Shown here: piece by piece, positions 1-11,099 of the stretch
Numbering within the stretch: the stretch's first letter is position 1
Layout: each line of letters opens with the position of its first letter
Assembly (NCBI GenBank): GCA_001606155.1
Contig: LODT01000039.1
Location: 682,001-746,000 of the forward strand
Direction: 5' to 3'
DNA: 64,000 nucleotides
Source of the DNA: Tieghemostelium lacteum
Lineage: Eukaryota > Evosea > Eumycetozoa > Dictyosteliales > Raperosteliaceae
Made by a program: the position numbers and the translations under genes
Notes under the pieces: model-generated
Databases searched by the model: none
Told to the model about the DNA's origin: nothing
Seen by the model: the letters and a program-made list of their open reading frames with translations, nothing else

Positions 1-2265
1 TTTCATCGTCATAATCATCATTAAAGTAGGCTTCATCTTCTTCATTTTCAAATTCTTTTTGAGCTTTTTGATATACATTATTTAATTTTAGATTACTATT
101 ATTACATAAAACTTCAGGAGATTGTTGCTGCTGTTGTTGTTGATCTTTAATTTGTTCATATTTCATAATAAGGTGTTTTGGTACATCTGAATAGGCTATA
201 GAATCAAATAGCTCTCTGTAACGTTCAACCAAATACACAATCAGTTCTTTGATATTCTCTTTGTAGATAAAATGAAACAGCTCAATGACCGCTGAATTTA
301 ATAGATTATTTTTGTAGATATTCTGTTTGAGAATTTCAACAACAACATCAAATAGATTCTCAGCAATAATGTGTTTGTTGTAGATATCGTCTTTCATACT
401 GACCAATGAACGAAAGTATCTAATACTACCCAATACCAAATATTTCTCGGTACTGTCAGACAATCGCAGAATCTTCTTACTGATGTTCTCTTGAATAATG
501 AAATTCTTTATCCTAAACAAATGGTGCTTTATACAGTATATTATCAATTCAATGACATTGTACAGCACAAATGACTCCAAATTACTACTGGGGTCACCAG
601 GTATCCTAGGTTGTCCAGTCTCTATACACTCCAATGGTGATACCAATTCAAATATACCCTTTTCATAAAATAATTTAAAAAAATCACTTGTCTTTAATAT
701 ATAAGATGGTTGGTTGTTTTTTTTTGTACAAATTTTTGTGTATTAAATAAAAAAGTGTTATTAGTTAATATATATACATGTTATTCTATTGAATGTATCT
801 AAAATTATGTTTGTATACATACATCGTTAAGAACATCAACATCCAATAGTATCTTTAGAATTTCAACAATTTGATTTTTAACACCAATATCTTTATCAAC
901 AATAAATAGGGTAATCAATTGGGATAGAAATCTATGATTGGAAGGATCTTCTGATATATATCTTCTCAGGATACTAGGATCATGTAGTAGTGTTGATAAT
1001 ATTATATCTGTTGATGCTAATCTATTCTGAACACTCTGATCACATATCAAAACACTTGATAATGTCTTGAACAAATCAAATGATTTTAAAGTGCTAAAGA
1101 ATGATATTTTGTTTTGTATCTGTAATCCTTTGGCTAAATTACATAGTTCCTGTAAGAACAATAGATAATCTGTACGTTCTGTTGGATTATTGTTATTATT
1201 ATTATTATTATTTTGTTGAACTTTTGAAAATCTATTAGGTTTATAAAAGTATTAGTATGATATGTTTCCTCCTGTTTAAAAATGCATAAACACATACAAT
1301 TGTTGTAAAAAACTTGAATCATTTTGAATTTGAGTAACAATATCAATATTATTAAAATAAATTATAGAATTTAAAGATGAAAACGTTGCATCATCCAGTA
1401 TTCTTGGTAAGACAACATCTTTTAGATATTGAATTCTAAATGTTTGGTGAATCGTTCCTATCAATTGTTTAGAATCCAAACCAACAGTTTTAAATATGAC
1501 ATGTCTATTTAAAAACTCTCTATGCTTAATACGATTTTGTTCTGAAATCTCAGGATCATATTCCAATGCCCCTAAAACTCTTATTATATATTCCTCTGAT
1601 AACAATGATTCAAATATACTTGTATCATTAAATAGTACTATTTATGTAAAAAGTGTGTAATGTGTGTGAGAAGGGTAGTGTTTTTTTTAAAAAAAAATCT
1701 TATTAATATGTGGAATATTAATTAAAATGTATAAAATATAAGTATACTTACTTAGATTTTTAAAAATATGAAAAAATAGATAGAGGTTTGGTTTATCACC
1801 AGTCTTTTCGCATTCCTCAAAGAGATCTAATAACTGTTCAATGTACTCTTTGGTCACAGAGTTTGCAATTTTATCTTTTTCTTTTTGGTCCAATACCATG
1901 GAGTCTAAGAGATCTTGTATTCTCTCTAGATTCTCTAAGGACACTGGAGGAAGGTCACAGTGAGAACACTGGTAGGTTTCTATACCATCCCAGATCTCTT
2001 GACATCCCTGTGGATCCTGAAAAGACAGAGCCAATTCAATGGATGTCTGAGGATCAGTCCACACAATCAAACTATCCTGTTGTTTCTGGTATGGTTCCTC
2101 TGAGAGGATCTTAGATTCCAATATAGTAGAGCTGTCAACTTCTGACTTTACCAGTAGATATTGTAAACCATTGTAAGTGATAAATGATATATGACCTGTT
2201 CCTTTGTCCTCCCATTTACCATCGTTATCCAATTGATAAACTTTTACTCTTTTTTTAACATCCAT
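1..2265 (-). CDS. smkA: SMEK / PP4 regulatory subunit 3 homolog, 5' part of gene
   Basis: Regulatory subunit of protein phosphatase 4 (SMEK/PP4R3), a nuclear/cortical adaptor that in Dictyostelium suppresses MEK1 phenotypes. Four exons are visible: 2265-1752, 1637-1298, 1231-823 and 691-1, joined by GT/AG introns whose phases match. The start is the ATG after which MDVKKRVKVYQLD opens the PH/EVH1-like domain (residues about 1-110), followed by the helical SMEK core (EIFKN-like FHIFKNL, YIIRVLGALEYDP, then a repeat-rich armadillo-type region). Exon 3 begins with a poly-Asn run. The low-coordinate end shows an acidic tail with DEAYFNDD, typical of SMEK proteins, and a poly-Gln run; the gene continues past base 1. 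Identification is by motif memory of the family, quite sure; intron ends were chosen by phase and splice consensus. Confidence 0.9.
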
Positions 2266-3157
2266 CTGCTGTGCTGTGTTAGTCTACTCTACAAACACAC
2301 TCACTCTCTCACTCTCTTTTGTACTATAGCTAATATATATATCCTACTGCTCCTCTTCTTCTTCTTCTTCTTTTGACAAAAAAAACAATCCCTAGATTCC
2401 TTTAATCTAACCTTTTATAAAAGAACTGTTTTTGATGCTAAATCTAATCTGTCTCTAATTTTTCATATGACCAATGAAATGAGATATTAATAAATGTTAT
2501 TTTGTGAACCAAGCAAAAAACATAAAGGAAAACCCAAAGAGATAGAGTTAGTTTTTTTAATTTAAAAAAAAAAAAAAATTTTAAAATGTTTAAAATTATT
2601 CATTTGAATTTGCGAGGGAGAGTCTTTTTGAAGGTTTACTATTTATAGTATTTACATCATCTTTTATATTTAGACTACAATGTAATAAAGTGATAAACAA
2701 AAAAATAATAAGAACAACACTAATTGGTTTTTTGTTTGAGTGTATTTTGTGCTTTAATAATAATTACATTTGATCAATAATGAAATTTAAATTAATTAAA
2801 GAAATGAATTTTCATGGGCATAAATCACCATTTAACTAAAGATATACAATAAATCTGCCTTGATATAGATGTTGTTCTAATTTGGCAGAAGATCAAAATT
2901 CAAAATAACAGTAAAAAAAAAAAAAATTTCTAACAACTAAATTTTAAAAAAAATAAAAAAAAAAGGTCTTATACTAACTTTAACACTATTTTAATTAATT
3001 AAATTATTGATATCAGATTACTGATTAAACCAATTTACTTTTAAATATTTATTATTATAAATATTAAAAAATTAAATTTTGTTTTAATTTTTTTTTAATT
3101 TTTTCAAAGTTAAAGATTTATTTTATTAGATCCTTAGAAAATGAAAACTTAATAATA
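2266..3157. promoter_or_regulatory. Intergenic region between divergent SMEK and LRR genes
   Basis: Nearly 900 bases of A+T-rich DNA between two divergent start codons. A pyrimidine-rich stretch (2287-2370, CTCACTCTCT and CTTCTTCTTC runs) lies just 5' of the SMEK start and is probably its leader. Poly-A/T runs near 2560-2580 and 2915-2965 are typical of dictyostelid promoters. No further gene, RNA or repeat is seen. Confidence 0.5.
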
Positions 3158-4669
3158 ATGATAAGCTATCTGAATAATATCAATAAATTGCCAATTATTA
3201 TTATTAAAGAGATATTTAATCTAATTATAAATGAATGCGTACCTTCAAATATTAGAATATATAATGAACATAAATGTTGGCCAATATCTATAAAAGAAAA
3301 TAGTAGTGGTAGTGAACGTGGTAGTAATAGTACAGGTACATTGAATAATGATTATATTGTGGGTTTAATAGATAATGGTAATCATGGCTCATTCTATAAC
3401 ACATGTATTGGTAGAAGTGGAGGTAATGGCAGTTGTAGTTCAGTGGTATTAAAAGAGATTGTGGTGTTATTGAATGTCTGCAAACAATGGAGATCTATAA
3501 TGTACAATAACAGATTACACTATGCACACATTGGTAGCATTGATGATTTTAAACTATTGATACATCTTCATAAACTCTATTCTCTGAAATTTGAATATTT
3601 AAATTTTCATGTAAAATCTAGTGGGGTTAGTGGTAGTCCACTAGATGAAGAAAACCTCTATAGAATGTATTTAAAGTTCTTTCAGAGATACACCGGTAGT
3701 TCTATTATAAAGATTCATGAACTATCCAATAATATGCTTCAGTCTGACATTTTAGAGATTATGATTGAAAATGGGTCACAAGTCAAAGAGTTACATTTGA
3801 TCGGTAAAGTCCCTTACACACCCTCAGTCTTACCAAATTCCTTATTTCATCGTAAAAAGTTAAAAAGTATAATCATTGAAAAGGGACTAGTTGATAGTTC
3901 CAGTCCACAGATTCTCAATCATTTGCTAGAGTGTAGCAGTAGAACCTCACTCACAAGTCTAGGGCTACTAAATAATCAATGTAACGGGATTACAGTTAAT
4001 ATACTCTCAAGAATACTAAAATCCAACAAAACTATAAAATACCTGAACCTTGAGAACAACTTTATCAACGATGGTGCGGAAATTAGTAGTTTCTTTCAGT
4101 CCCTTTCTAGTGATACTTGTGTTTTGGAATACCTTAACATGAGATCAAATATCATTGGTAACCAATCCATTAACATTCTGACCAAGACATTGAAATGTAG
4201 GAATAGTTTCAGTAGACATTTAGAGTATCTTGATATCTCGAATAACAGGATTTCCGATGACTCTGCATGTTCACTTATCAAGGTTATTTTATTGAAAACT
4301 AGAATTTCAACATTGAAACTCAGTCACAATTATCTAGGTATTGGGTTTATTCATACACTTAGACACCACATAAATAATGAAAATAGTCAACTAAGGTCAC
4401 TGGATATCAGTAAGAATAACTTTAAAAAGGCATCTTGGGATCTAGTTAATCTCATTCTAATGAACCAGAGTCTATTGGAAATTGACATCTCACAATGCCA
4501 AACTAAACCCAAACCACTATACTATCTCATTCACCATCTTTATAAAAATAGTTTTAATCACTCTATTCAAAAACTTTTAATAACACCTCTCAACAAACTA
4601 CCCCAATACATTATCACTGAAATTGATAAAATCTCCAACAGATCAGACACAAAAATTCTCTATACCTGA
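3158..4669 (+). CDS. Leucine-rich-repeat protein, ribonuclease-inhibitor-like, possible F-box-type
   Basis: Intact 503-residue reading frame. The first 30 residues (YLNNINKLPIIIIKEIFNLI) resemble the short F-box/dictyostelid N-terminal helix that precedes LRR domains, and a Gly/Ser/Asn-rich insertion follows (about 47-90). From about residue 260 to 440 there are regular repeats of the type LKYLNLENNFINDGA, LEYLNMRSNIIG, LEYLDISNNRISDDS, LSTLKLSHNYLG and LRSLDISKNNF, the ribonuclease-inhibitor class of LRR, expected to form a curved protein-binding surface. No signal peptide or membrane segment is visible. Such proteins are abundant in dictyostelids and mostly of unknown role; if the N-terminus is a true F-box it would be an SCF substrate adaptor, but this is not certain. 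It converges on the GTPase array with a 163-bp gap. Confidence 0.75.
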   Translation: MISYLNNINKLPIIIIKEIFNLIINECVPSNIRIYNEHKCWPISIKENSSGSERGSNSTGTLNNDYIVGLIDNGNHGSFYNTCIGRSGGNGSCSSVVLKEIVVLLNVCKQWRSIMYNNRLHYAHIGSIDDFKLLIHLHKLYSLKFEYLNFHVKSSGVSGSPLDEENLYRMYLKFFQRYTGSSIIKIHELSNNMLQSDILEIMIENGSQVKELHLIGKVPYTPSVLPNSLFHRKKLKSIIIEKGLVDSSSPQILNHLLECSSRTSLTSLGLLNNQCNGITVNILSRILKSNKTIKYLNLENNFINDGAEISSFFQSLSSDTCVLEYLNMRSNIIGNQSINILTKTLKCRNSFSRHLEYLDISNNRISDDSACSLIKVILLKTRISTLKLSHNYLGIGFIHTLRHHINNENSQLRSLDISKNNFKKASWDLVNLILMNQSLLEIDISQCQTKPKPLYYLIHHLYKNSFNHSIQKLLITPLNKLPQYIITEIDKISNRSDTKILYT

Positions 4670-4832
4670 TAAATAAATATATTTTCAAGAAATATATTAC
4701 TAATTTTATTAATGAGCTACAAAACCTAGTAATGATGTTTGATACAATTATTATTAGAATACACTCTGATTGTTTTATTAATTTCTACAATTACAATTTA
4801 CTATAAAAACATTCAAATTAATGATAATACAA

Positions 4833-6593
4833 TTATTTAAATTTAAGAAACTTTTTTGGTTCCTTTTGTTCTTTGTCAATCAATATAATTGAAAATTGAC
4901 CATTTTGAAATACAGTTGTAAAGGTCGATAAATCATCGTTGATACCTCCTGGTATTGGAATAAGTATTTGAAATTTACCATGTTGTCTAATGATTGATTT
5001 TTGTTTTGATAGATCGTTGGAAGTGTATTCGATTCTCTCTGGACCTTCTTTACTCATAGCAGCACTATAGATGTTTCTTCTACCTTCTATTCTCAAAATA
5101 CTAGTATCATTCTCTCTATATATACTGAAATTGACATTACCTCCATGATTATTGTCTTCATCAAACCCAGGTAAATCAATATTCACAGTCATTCCACTCG
5201 AATAAGGTGCCTTGTTCATTACAATATCAAAACTAGGATTGAAATCATTTTTTACAAACATGATTTGGAAATTATAGATATCCACTTGGGGGTACTTTAA
5301 ATTAATATCTTTTGGAGACTGGTTAGTAGAGTCTTTTACTAAACCAATTCTAAAGACTGGTAAACTTGTTGACTCTATTTTCTTTGGTTCTTCAAATGTT
5401 CTCCACTGTTTTTTAAGTTTATCATGAGGGTCAGAATGATTAGCACTAAAGTCAGGTGAGATATTTTGATTTCCATTACTGGTTGTAGAAGTAGTATCTT
5501 TAGAACTTGACTTATTTTCCTGGAGTTGAGTTTCCCATCCTCTGATAGTGGTGATTTCAACAGGACCAGGATCTTTACAATACAACTTCAAAACCTCTGA
5601 TATATTGTCAGTTATAATCTGGTCTATTGGTTTTTCAGTTTGTTTCACTACTCTTCCTTTTAATATATCTTGAATAATAGCAATAGTACGTGGATTCCAA
5701 ACTTTTCCAACACTCCCATTGTTATTAGCCAAAAAGAAATGTAGAGTTAGAATACCATCTTTTTCATCTTCTTGAAAGTATATAGCTTGTGTGATACCAT
5801 CTTTACTAGTTGTAACATCCAATACCTTTAATTGACCTTGGTGTGTTGATATTACATAGGTATACCACATTCTTTTGAGATCATCAATATCAGTTACAGT
5901 ATTAAAATTGTGAACTACAAACAATTGTTTATATTCCTTATTAGACAAATTCAACTTTGCACGCATCACTTTTAAATATTCTTGATCAGCAAATGTCAGT
6001 TCATTTACTACTACAATCATTATATCAGCTAAAGAAAATGTAAGTTCTTGCATTAACATCTCTGTAGCTTTCTTTTGTACAAGAGGGTCTACAGTGGCAA
6101 TATTATTATTATTATTATTATTTTCATTATTGTTGATGTTGTTGTTGATGTTGTCATTAATATTACTAGTTTTGGAGTAGTTGAGTGGAGAATTTGTTCC
6201 AGCTGTATCTAGATATAGAATATTGGTATTTGGAAAACCTTTAAAGCTCAGTCCCTTTGTTTGAACAGTTTTACCACTTGGCAAACCCATTGATTTACTA
6301 TTGGACAATAGATTTATCAACAATGTTTTACCTCTATTAAATAGACCCATAACAGCAACCATTGTATAGGAATTACACTTGGTATTCAAATTAAACATTT
6401 TTTGAATTTTAGGTTCACCTTTAACTTCACTGTTAATATAAGTAATCTTTTCAAGATTCTTATTTATATTCTTTAGAAGTGCCCTATCAATATGAATATC
6501 CCAACCACTCTTTTTAATATCATCAATAGTTGTTATATCAATAATGAAATCGTAGTTGTCAGAGCCCCATATCCATTGTTTTATTGCATCCAT
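4833..6593 (-). CDS. GTPase A1: P-loop GTPase with C-terminal Hsp20/alpha-crystallin-like domain
   Basis: Intact 586-residue protein, the only full-length type-A copy in the array. Seen in sequence: P-loop GLFNRGKT (residues 83-90), a following PSGKTVQTKGLSFK stretch that could carry the switch-I Thr, G3-like DTAG (129-132), and a QLFVVHNF segment (about 223-230) where a guanine-specificity motif would sit but without the usual NKxD. A poly-Asn run (about 147-164) splits the domain. The C-terminal 140 residues (about 444-586) have the layout of an alpha-crystallin domain: VNIDLPGFDE, ILRIEGRR, a middle insert, KFQILIPIPGG and NGQFSIILIDKE. The GTPase part resembles large (guanylate-binding/dynamin-type) GTPases of dictyostelids; the chaperone-like fusion is inferred from the motif pattern. 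No signal or membrane segment. Downstream partner of B1 in a tandem array. Confidence 0.75.
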   Translation of the reverse strand: MDAIKQWIWGSDNYDFIIDITTIDDIKKSGWDIHIDRALLKNINKNLEKITYINSEVKGEPKIQKMFNLNTKCNSYTMVAVMGLFNRGKTLLINLLSNSKSMGLPSGKTVQTKGLSFKGFPNTNILYLDTAGTNSPLNYSKTSNINDNINNNINNNENNNNNNNIATVDPLVQKKATEMLMQELTFSLADIMIVVVNELTFADQEYLKVMRAKLNLSNKEYKQLFVVHNFNTVTDIDDLKRMWYTYVISTHQGQLKVLDVTTSKDGITQAIYFQEDEKDGILTLHFFLANNNGSVGKVWNPRTIAIIQDILKGRVVKQTEKPIDQIITDNISEVLKLYCKDPGPVEITTIRGWETQLQENKSSSKDTTSTTSNGNQNISPDFSANHSDPHDKLKKQWRTFEEPKKIESTSLPVFRIGLVKDSTNQSPKDINLKYPQVDIYNFQIMFVKNDFNPSFDIVMNKAPYSSGMTVNIDLPGFDEDNNHGGNVNFSIYRENDTSILRIEGRRNIYSAAMSKEGPERIEYTSNDLSKQKSIIRQHGKFQILIPIPGGINDDLSTFTTVFQNGQFSIILIDKEQKEPKKFLKFK

Positions 6594-7056
6594 GCTTAAA
6601 ATGACAATAAAAATTATTTTTTTTTTATAATTTGATTTTCAACCTATATATCTAAGATCTAGATATTTATTTTGATTAAATCAAATTCTTCTTCCAGAAT
6701 ACCCTAAAATTTTATATTCCTATTAAATACTATCAATTTGAGCTCTATTTATAGTGCAACTTCCGGCCTTTACATAACCACTTTTAATAGAAACAAATTA
6801 TTTTTAATCAACCCCTCTAATTTTCTAATTTCTATTTAATAATGTTGTACTAGAATTACTTTATTATACATAGATCTAACATGTTTAAGATTTTTAAAAA
6901 AATTAATAATTTAGAGGGCAAATAAACTTTCATATCTGAATTATAGATAATTTTTGAAATTAAAAACTAAAATGAATTCACAATTTTAAAACTAACAACT
7001 AATCATTTAATTTATTTATTTATAACCTGGTCTGAGTTTATTTACTAAGATTTTAT
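6594..7056. promoter_or_regulatory. A1-B1 spacer, conserved in the array
   Basis: Holds the A1 promoter side and the end of the B1 unit. The block about 6710-6900 (ATTAAATACTATC, GCTCTATTTAT, GAATTACTTTATTATACATAG) is clearly the same sequence as 8885-9045, upstream of the B2 end, and partly as 14130-14200, so the spacer was copied with the genes. No coding potential seen. Confidence 0.6.
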
Positions 7057-8656
7057 TTATTCATGTCTTGTCTCATATGTTCTAATGAGTTCTTTTCTAT
7101 CGAAATCTTTTATACCATCAAATCTGACTTTGAAATAATCTCTATAAACATTGAATTTTTTATAGGTAACTATTTTTGATTGATATTCTTGTACATTTTC
7201 AATTTTAGGAACCCAAATTGCTTCTTCAACCAAATTAGGAACCCAAACATCTTCAGTGACAGTGATTGGTACCCATTTTTTTACTATTTTCTTTGCACCA
7301 GGTCCTCTAGTTTTAAAACCAAACTTTCCACCTAGAGGACTGTTTCTATCCCACACTTTTTCCTCTTTTTCGTAACCTTTATCAGTGGTTTTTGGTACAA
7401 ATTGTCCTCTATCCACAGTTCTTTTTTCATTGTATCCATTGTCTTTTTGATAAGTGATCATTGAACCTTCATCAACTTTTCTTTCAGAGACAAATTCTAC
7501 CAATTCATCAGTAATAAAACTCTCACGATGATATTGACCTCCAACTAAAGAAAAATATCCTTTACTAACTTTAGTATTACTAAATATTACGAATAGTACC
7601 ATCAGTATTGATAAACCATAGATTATTGGTGTTTTCCATTTCATGGGAATTACAACATTATCTCTTTCACTTTTGATTCTCTTAGAAATAGTATTGGTGT
7701 GACTGGATTGATGTTGCTGGTGTCATTAGTGGGTACTGATATTTTAAATATTGAAGAAAAGATTCCTTGGTCAGGTGAATTGAGTATGTCTTTCCAATTT
7801 GTTTCAAGTAATATTTTAGGTTGAGAGTGGAATGTTGAGGAAATTGATTTAGAGAGTAATTTAACAAATGATTTAGTTGGATAATATTGTTTGCCTATTA
7901 GATCTTTAATGAAGTCAGTAGTGGCTATATTCCAACCATTCTCTTTTGCACTATAAGTATTTGATAACTCTTCTGAAATCAAACTGAGATGGTAAGCACA
8001 ACAAGTATCCTTTTTTTCATAGTAGTAAATTAGATTTTTGGTAGAATCACATTCCTTAGCTCCAAGATTCATATTTTCCCACTCCCAATGTTTCCAATTT
8101 TTCAGATTATGAACAAAAATCAATTGAGGGGGTACTGATTTCTTATCATTACCTGTGCATACTCTTTGGATAGTTTGTTGCAGATTAAAAACAAAATGTT
8201 TGTCTTTATCAGTTACCTTTTTCAAAACCACGATTATAAAATCTGATAATGACACCAACAAATCCTGAGTGTACTTGTCATCTTGTGGCAATCCATCCGA
8301 TAATAAATAAGCTGGTGAAGGACTATCAATAAACATTATATCATCATTGGTTTTTTGAATAAACTCATTTTGTTATCTGACTCAGTGTCACCAGTCAACA
8401 AGTTATGCAAAAATGATTTACCCCTGTTTTAACACCAACAATGGAGCATATTGATTTCACTTTCATTTTCAACAAGTTCTAATTTTGAATGTGCTAATAT
8501 TTCTACATCCCAACCATTTTCATAATGCACTTTATTAATGAATAAATCTATTTCAGCCTCTTTACTATTACTTGAAATCTTCATTTTAAAGTCACTTTTT
8601 ATTTCTGGTATATCTTCAGTTGATATTTCAATTTTTTCATAGTGACTCTGCAGCAC
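7057..8656 (-). pseudogene. GTPase B1: broken copy of the membrane-anchored type-B gene
   Basis: Collinear with the intact B2 and B3 genes over its whole length but split over three reading frames: N-terminal part 8656-8429, GTPase-like middle 8336-7650, and membrane plus W-V-P tail 7644-7057. Compared with B3 there is a frame change near 8475, a missing base inside the P-loop region near 8420, a missing T in the run near 8355, and loss of about 40 bp with a frame change near 7645 (the linker before the membrane helix). The N-terminal part also lacks the ATG that B2 and B3 use. The tail (KKWVPITVTEDVWVP, EAIWVPKIEN) is still very close to the other copies, so the gene was lost recently. It is a host gene, not a mobile element. 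A partial protein from the tail frame cannot be excluded but is unlikely. Confidence 0.8.
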
Positions 8657-9122
8657 CTTTTTATGATAAAAAATAGCTTAGATTTTTAAGTGATTATAAA
8701 AAAAAAAAACCTTTTATGAAATTACATAATTTATTAATTTCTTTTCTCATAAATTCTCTTTGAAATAAAGTAAGTTTTTATTGGGAACAGTTTCAGGAAA
8801 TCTTTACTCATATTTTTATTTCGATATAAATTTGATATACCAGAATTTCTGAAATTACATTTTTTTCTCCTTGTAATAATATTAAATACTATCGATTTTA
8901 AATAATATTGCGCTCTATTTATTGCACCTTCAGGGAAATTTTTTATAATAGAATAACACTTTCAATCACCCTAATTTTACATCCAACATCATTAAATAAT
9001 AAACCCACTACAAGTAGAATTACTTTATTATACATAGTTCTAATATATTTAAGATTGCTAAAAAAAATTAACATGTTTGAGGGGTATATAACCTAGTCGG
9101 AGTTTATTTACTAAGATTTTAT
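8657..9122. other. B1-B2 spacer with shrunken B remnant and orphan type-A promoter
   Basis: Two copied blocks are seen. About 8735-8830 (CTTTTCTCATAAATTCTC, AATAAAGTAAGTTTTTAT, TTTACTCATATTTTT) matches the old B remnants at 11320-11380 and 15970-16380. About 8878-9100 matches the 6700-6930 spacer that lies on the 5' side of A1. A type-A gene would therefore be expected between them, but no type-A coding sequence remains. Confidence 0.6.
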
Positions 9123-10679
9123 TTATTCATGTCTTGTCTCATAAGTTCTAATGAGTTCTTTTCTGTAGAATTCTTTTATACCATCAAATCTGACTTTGAA
9201 ATATAACCTATAAATATTGAATTTTTTATAGGTTACTATTTTTGATCGATATACATATACATCTTCAAGTTTAGGAACCCAAGTAGATTCTTCAATCGTA
9301 TTAGGAACCCAAACATTTTCAGTAATAGTGATTGGTACCCATTTTTTTACAATTTTCTTTGCACCAGGTCCTCTAGTTTTAAAACCAAACTTTCCACCTA
9401 GAGGACTGTTTCTATCCCACACTTTTTCCTCTATTTCGTAACCTTTATCAGTAGTTTTTAGTACAAATTGTCCTCTATCCACAGTTCTCTTTTCATTGTA
9501 TCCATTGTCTTTTTGATAAGTGATCATTGAACCTTCATCAACTTTTCTTTCAGAGACAAATTCTACCAATTCATCAGTAATAAAGCTTTCACGATGATAT
9601 TGACCTCCAACTAAAGAAAAATAGCTTTTACTAACTTCAGTATTACTAAATATTACGAATAGTACCATCAGTATTGATAAACCATAGATTATTGGTTTTT
9701 TCCATTTAATTGGATCTTTTTCTGGAGTTCTAATGTCCTCACTTGGAATTACAACATTATTTCTTTCACTTTTGACTCTCTTAGTATTGGGGTGAATGAT
9801 ATTGTTGGTGTCATTAGTGGGTACTGATATTTTAAATTTTGAAGAGAAAATTCCTTGGTCAGATGAATTGAGAATGTCTTTCAAATTTGTTTGAAGGGAT
9901 ATTTTAGGTTGAGAGTGGAATGTTGAGGAAATTGATTCAGTGAGTGATTTATAAAATGATTTAGCTAGACTTTGTTCAGTTTTTATTAGTTTTTTAATGA
10001 AGTCAGTAGAGTCTATATTCCAACCAATCTGTTTTTTAGATGATTTATCTGCAATCAAACTGAGATGGTAAGCACAACAAGTATCCTTTTTTTCATAGTA
10101 GTAAATTAGATTTTTGGTAGAATCACGTTCCTTAACTCCTAGATTCATATTTTCCCAATTAGGATTCTCATATAGATTATGAATAAAAATCAATTGAGGT
10201 GATTTCTTATCATTACCTGTGCATACTCTTTGGATAGATTGTTGTATATTAACAAAATATTTGTCTTTATCAGTCACCTTTTCCAAAACCACGATTATAA
10301 AATCTGATAATGACACCAATAAATCCTGAGTGTCTTGTGGCAATCCATCCGATAAAAAATAAGCTGGTGAAGGATGATCAATAAACATTATATCATCATT
10401 GGTTCTTTTGAATAAACTCATTTGGTTATCGGATTCAGTGTCACCAGTCAAAAATTTATACAAAATTGATTTACCCCAGCTATCTACACCAACAATGGAG
10501 CATACTGATTTCACTTCAATTTTCAAAATGTTCTCTATTTCTACTTTCATATTATAATGCACTTTATTAATGAATAAATCTATAGCAGCCTGTTTATCAT
10601 TACTATTACTTGAAATCTTCATTTTAAAGTCACTCTTTATTTCTGGTGTATCTTCCACATATATATCTTTAGTTGACAT
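9123..10679 (-). CDS. GTPase B2: membrane-anchored GTPase-like protein
   Basis: Intact type-B protein of 518 residues from the ATG at 10679. The frame is open to 10709 but has no ATG there (GTG CTG CAG...), so the inner ATG (MSTKDIYVEDTPEIKSDF) is chosen. The N-terminal third has a P-loop-like GVDSWGKS, a MFIDHPSP segment in place of DxxG, and LIFIHNL in place of the specificity motif, aligning with the GTPase of the type-A proteins but more divergent, so GTP hydrolysis is doubtful. A single hydrophobic helix (PIIYGLSILMVLFVIFSNTE) follows a basic linker, then a 167-residue conserved tail with W-V-P repeats (KKWVPITITENVWVP, ESTWVPK) ending in YETRHE. Probably a membrane protein with N-terminal GTPase-like domain and a tail on the other side. 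Role unknown. Confidence 0.75.
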   Translation of the reverse strand: MSTKDIYVEDTPEIKSDFKMKISSNSNDKQAAIDLFINKVHYNMKVEIENILKIEVKSVCSIVGVDSWGKSILYKFLTGDTESDNQMSLFKRTNDDIMFIDHPSPAYFLSDGLPQDTQDLLVSLSDFIIVVLEKVTDKDKYFVNIQQSIQRVCTGNDKKSPQLIFIHNLYENPNWENMNLGVKERDSTKNLIYYYEKKDTCCAYHLSLIADKSSKKQIGWNIDSTDFIKKLIKTEQSLAKSFYKSLTESISSTFHSQPKISLQTNLKDILNSSDQGIFSSKFKISVPTNDTNNIIHPNTKRVKSERNNVVIPSEDIRTPEKDPIKWKKPIIYGLSILMVLFVIFSNTEVSKSYFSLVGGQYHRESFITDELVEFVSERKVDEGSMITYQKDNGYNEKRTVDRGQFVLKTTDKGYEIEEKVWDRNSPLGGKFGFKTRGPGAKKIVKKWVPITITENVWVPNTIEESTWVPKLEDVYVYRSKIVTYKKFNIYRLYFKVRFDGIKEFYRKELIRTYETRHE

Positions 10680-10794
10680 TTCAATTTTTTCATAGTGACT
10701 CTGCAGCACTTATTATAATATAAGCTTAGTTTTTAAAAAAAATAAAAGTGGCACTTTCTCCAATATTGGATATTCTTCCATTTAAATTTTTAAG

Positions 10795-10955
10795 ATTAAT
10801 TTAAATTTGCCTTTTTTGTAAAAATAATAGTTTTCCAAAATTAATCGAAATTTCTTTTGTAAATTGTCTCTCCAGAGAATTTATGTAAACCTCATACCAC
10901 ATCTGGGAATAATGAAGGTTAGCTAAACACAAAATAAGATATTTTTTATTTATAT
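10795..10955. repeat. Direct repeat copy 1 flanking B remnant
   Basis: Shares with 11421-11585 the order AAATTTGCCTTTTTT, TTTTCCAAAATTAATCGAAA, TTTCTTTTGTAAA, AATTTATGTAAACCTCA and a TAATG..TTAG..AAACAC..ATAAGAT tail. The copies differ by many substitutions and small gaps, so the duplication is old. Confidence 0.7.
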
Positions 10956-11099
10956 TCAATATTTTGATGTAAATGGTTTCCTAGGTTTAACATTTGATAT
11001 ATCACCATGTTTAGTTTGAGGAAACTGTTAAAGCTGAAATATTGAAAGGTATATATTTTTTTTATCTTTTAAACATAATGTTTAAATTTGTATATGTTT

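Noticed and set aside
10680-10709. B2 start at GTG 10709
   Set aside because: No ATG there; the inner ATG at 10679 is in line with the B3 start.
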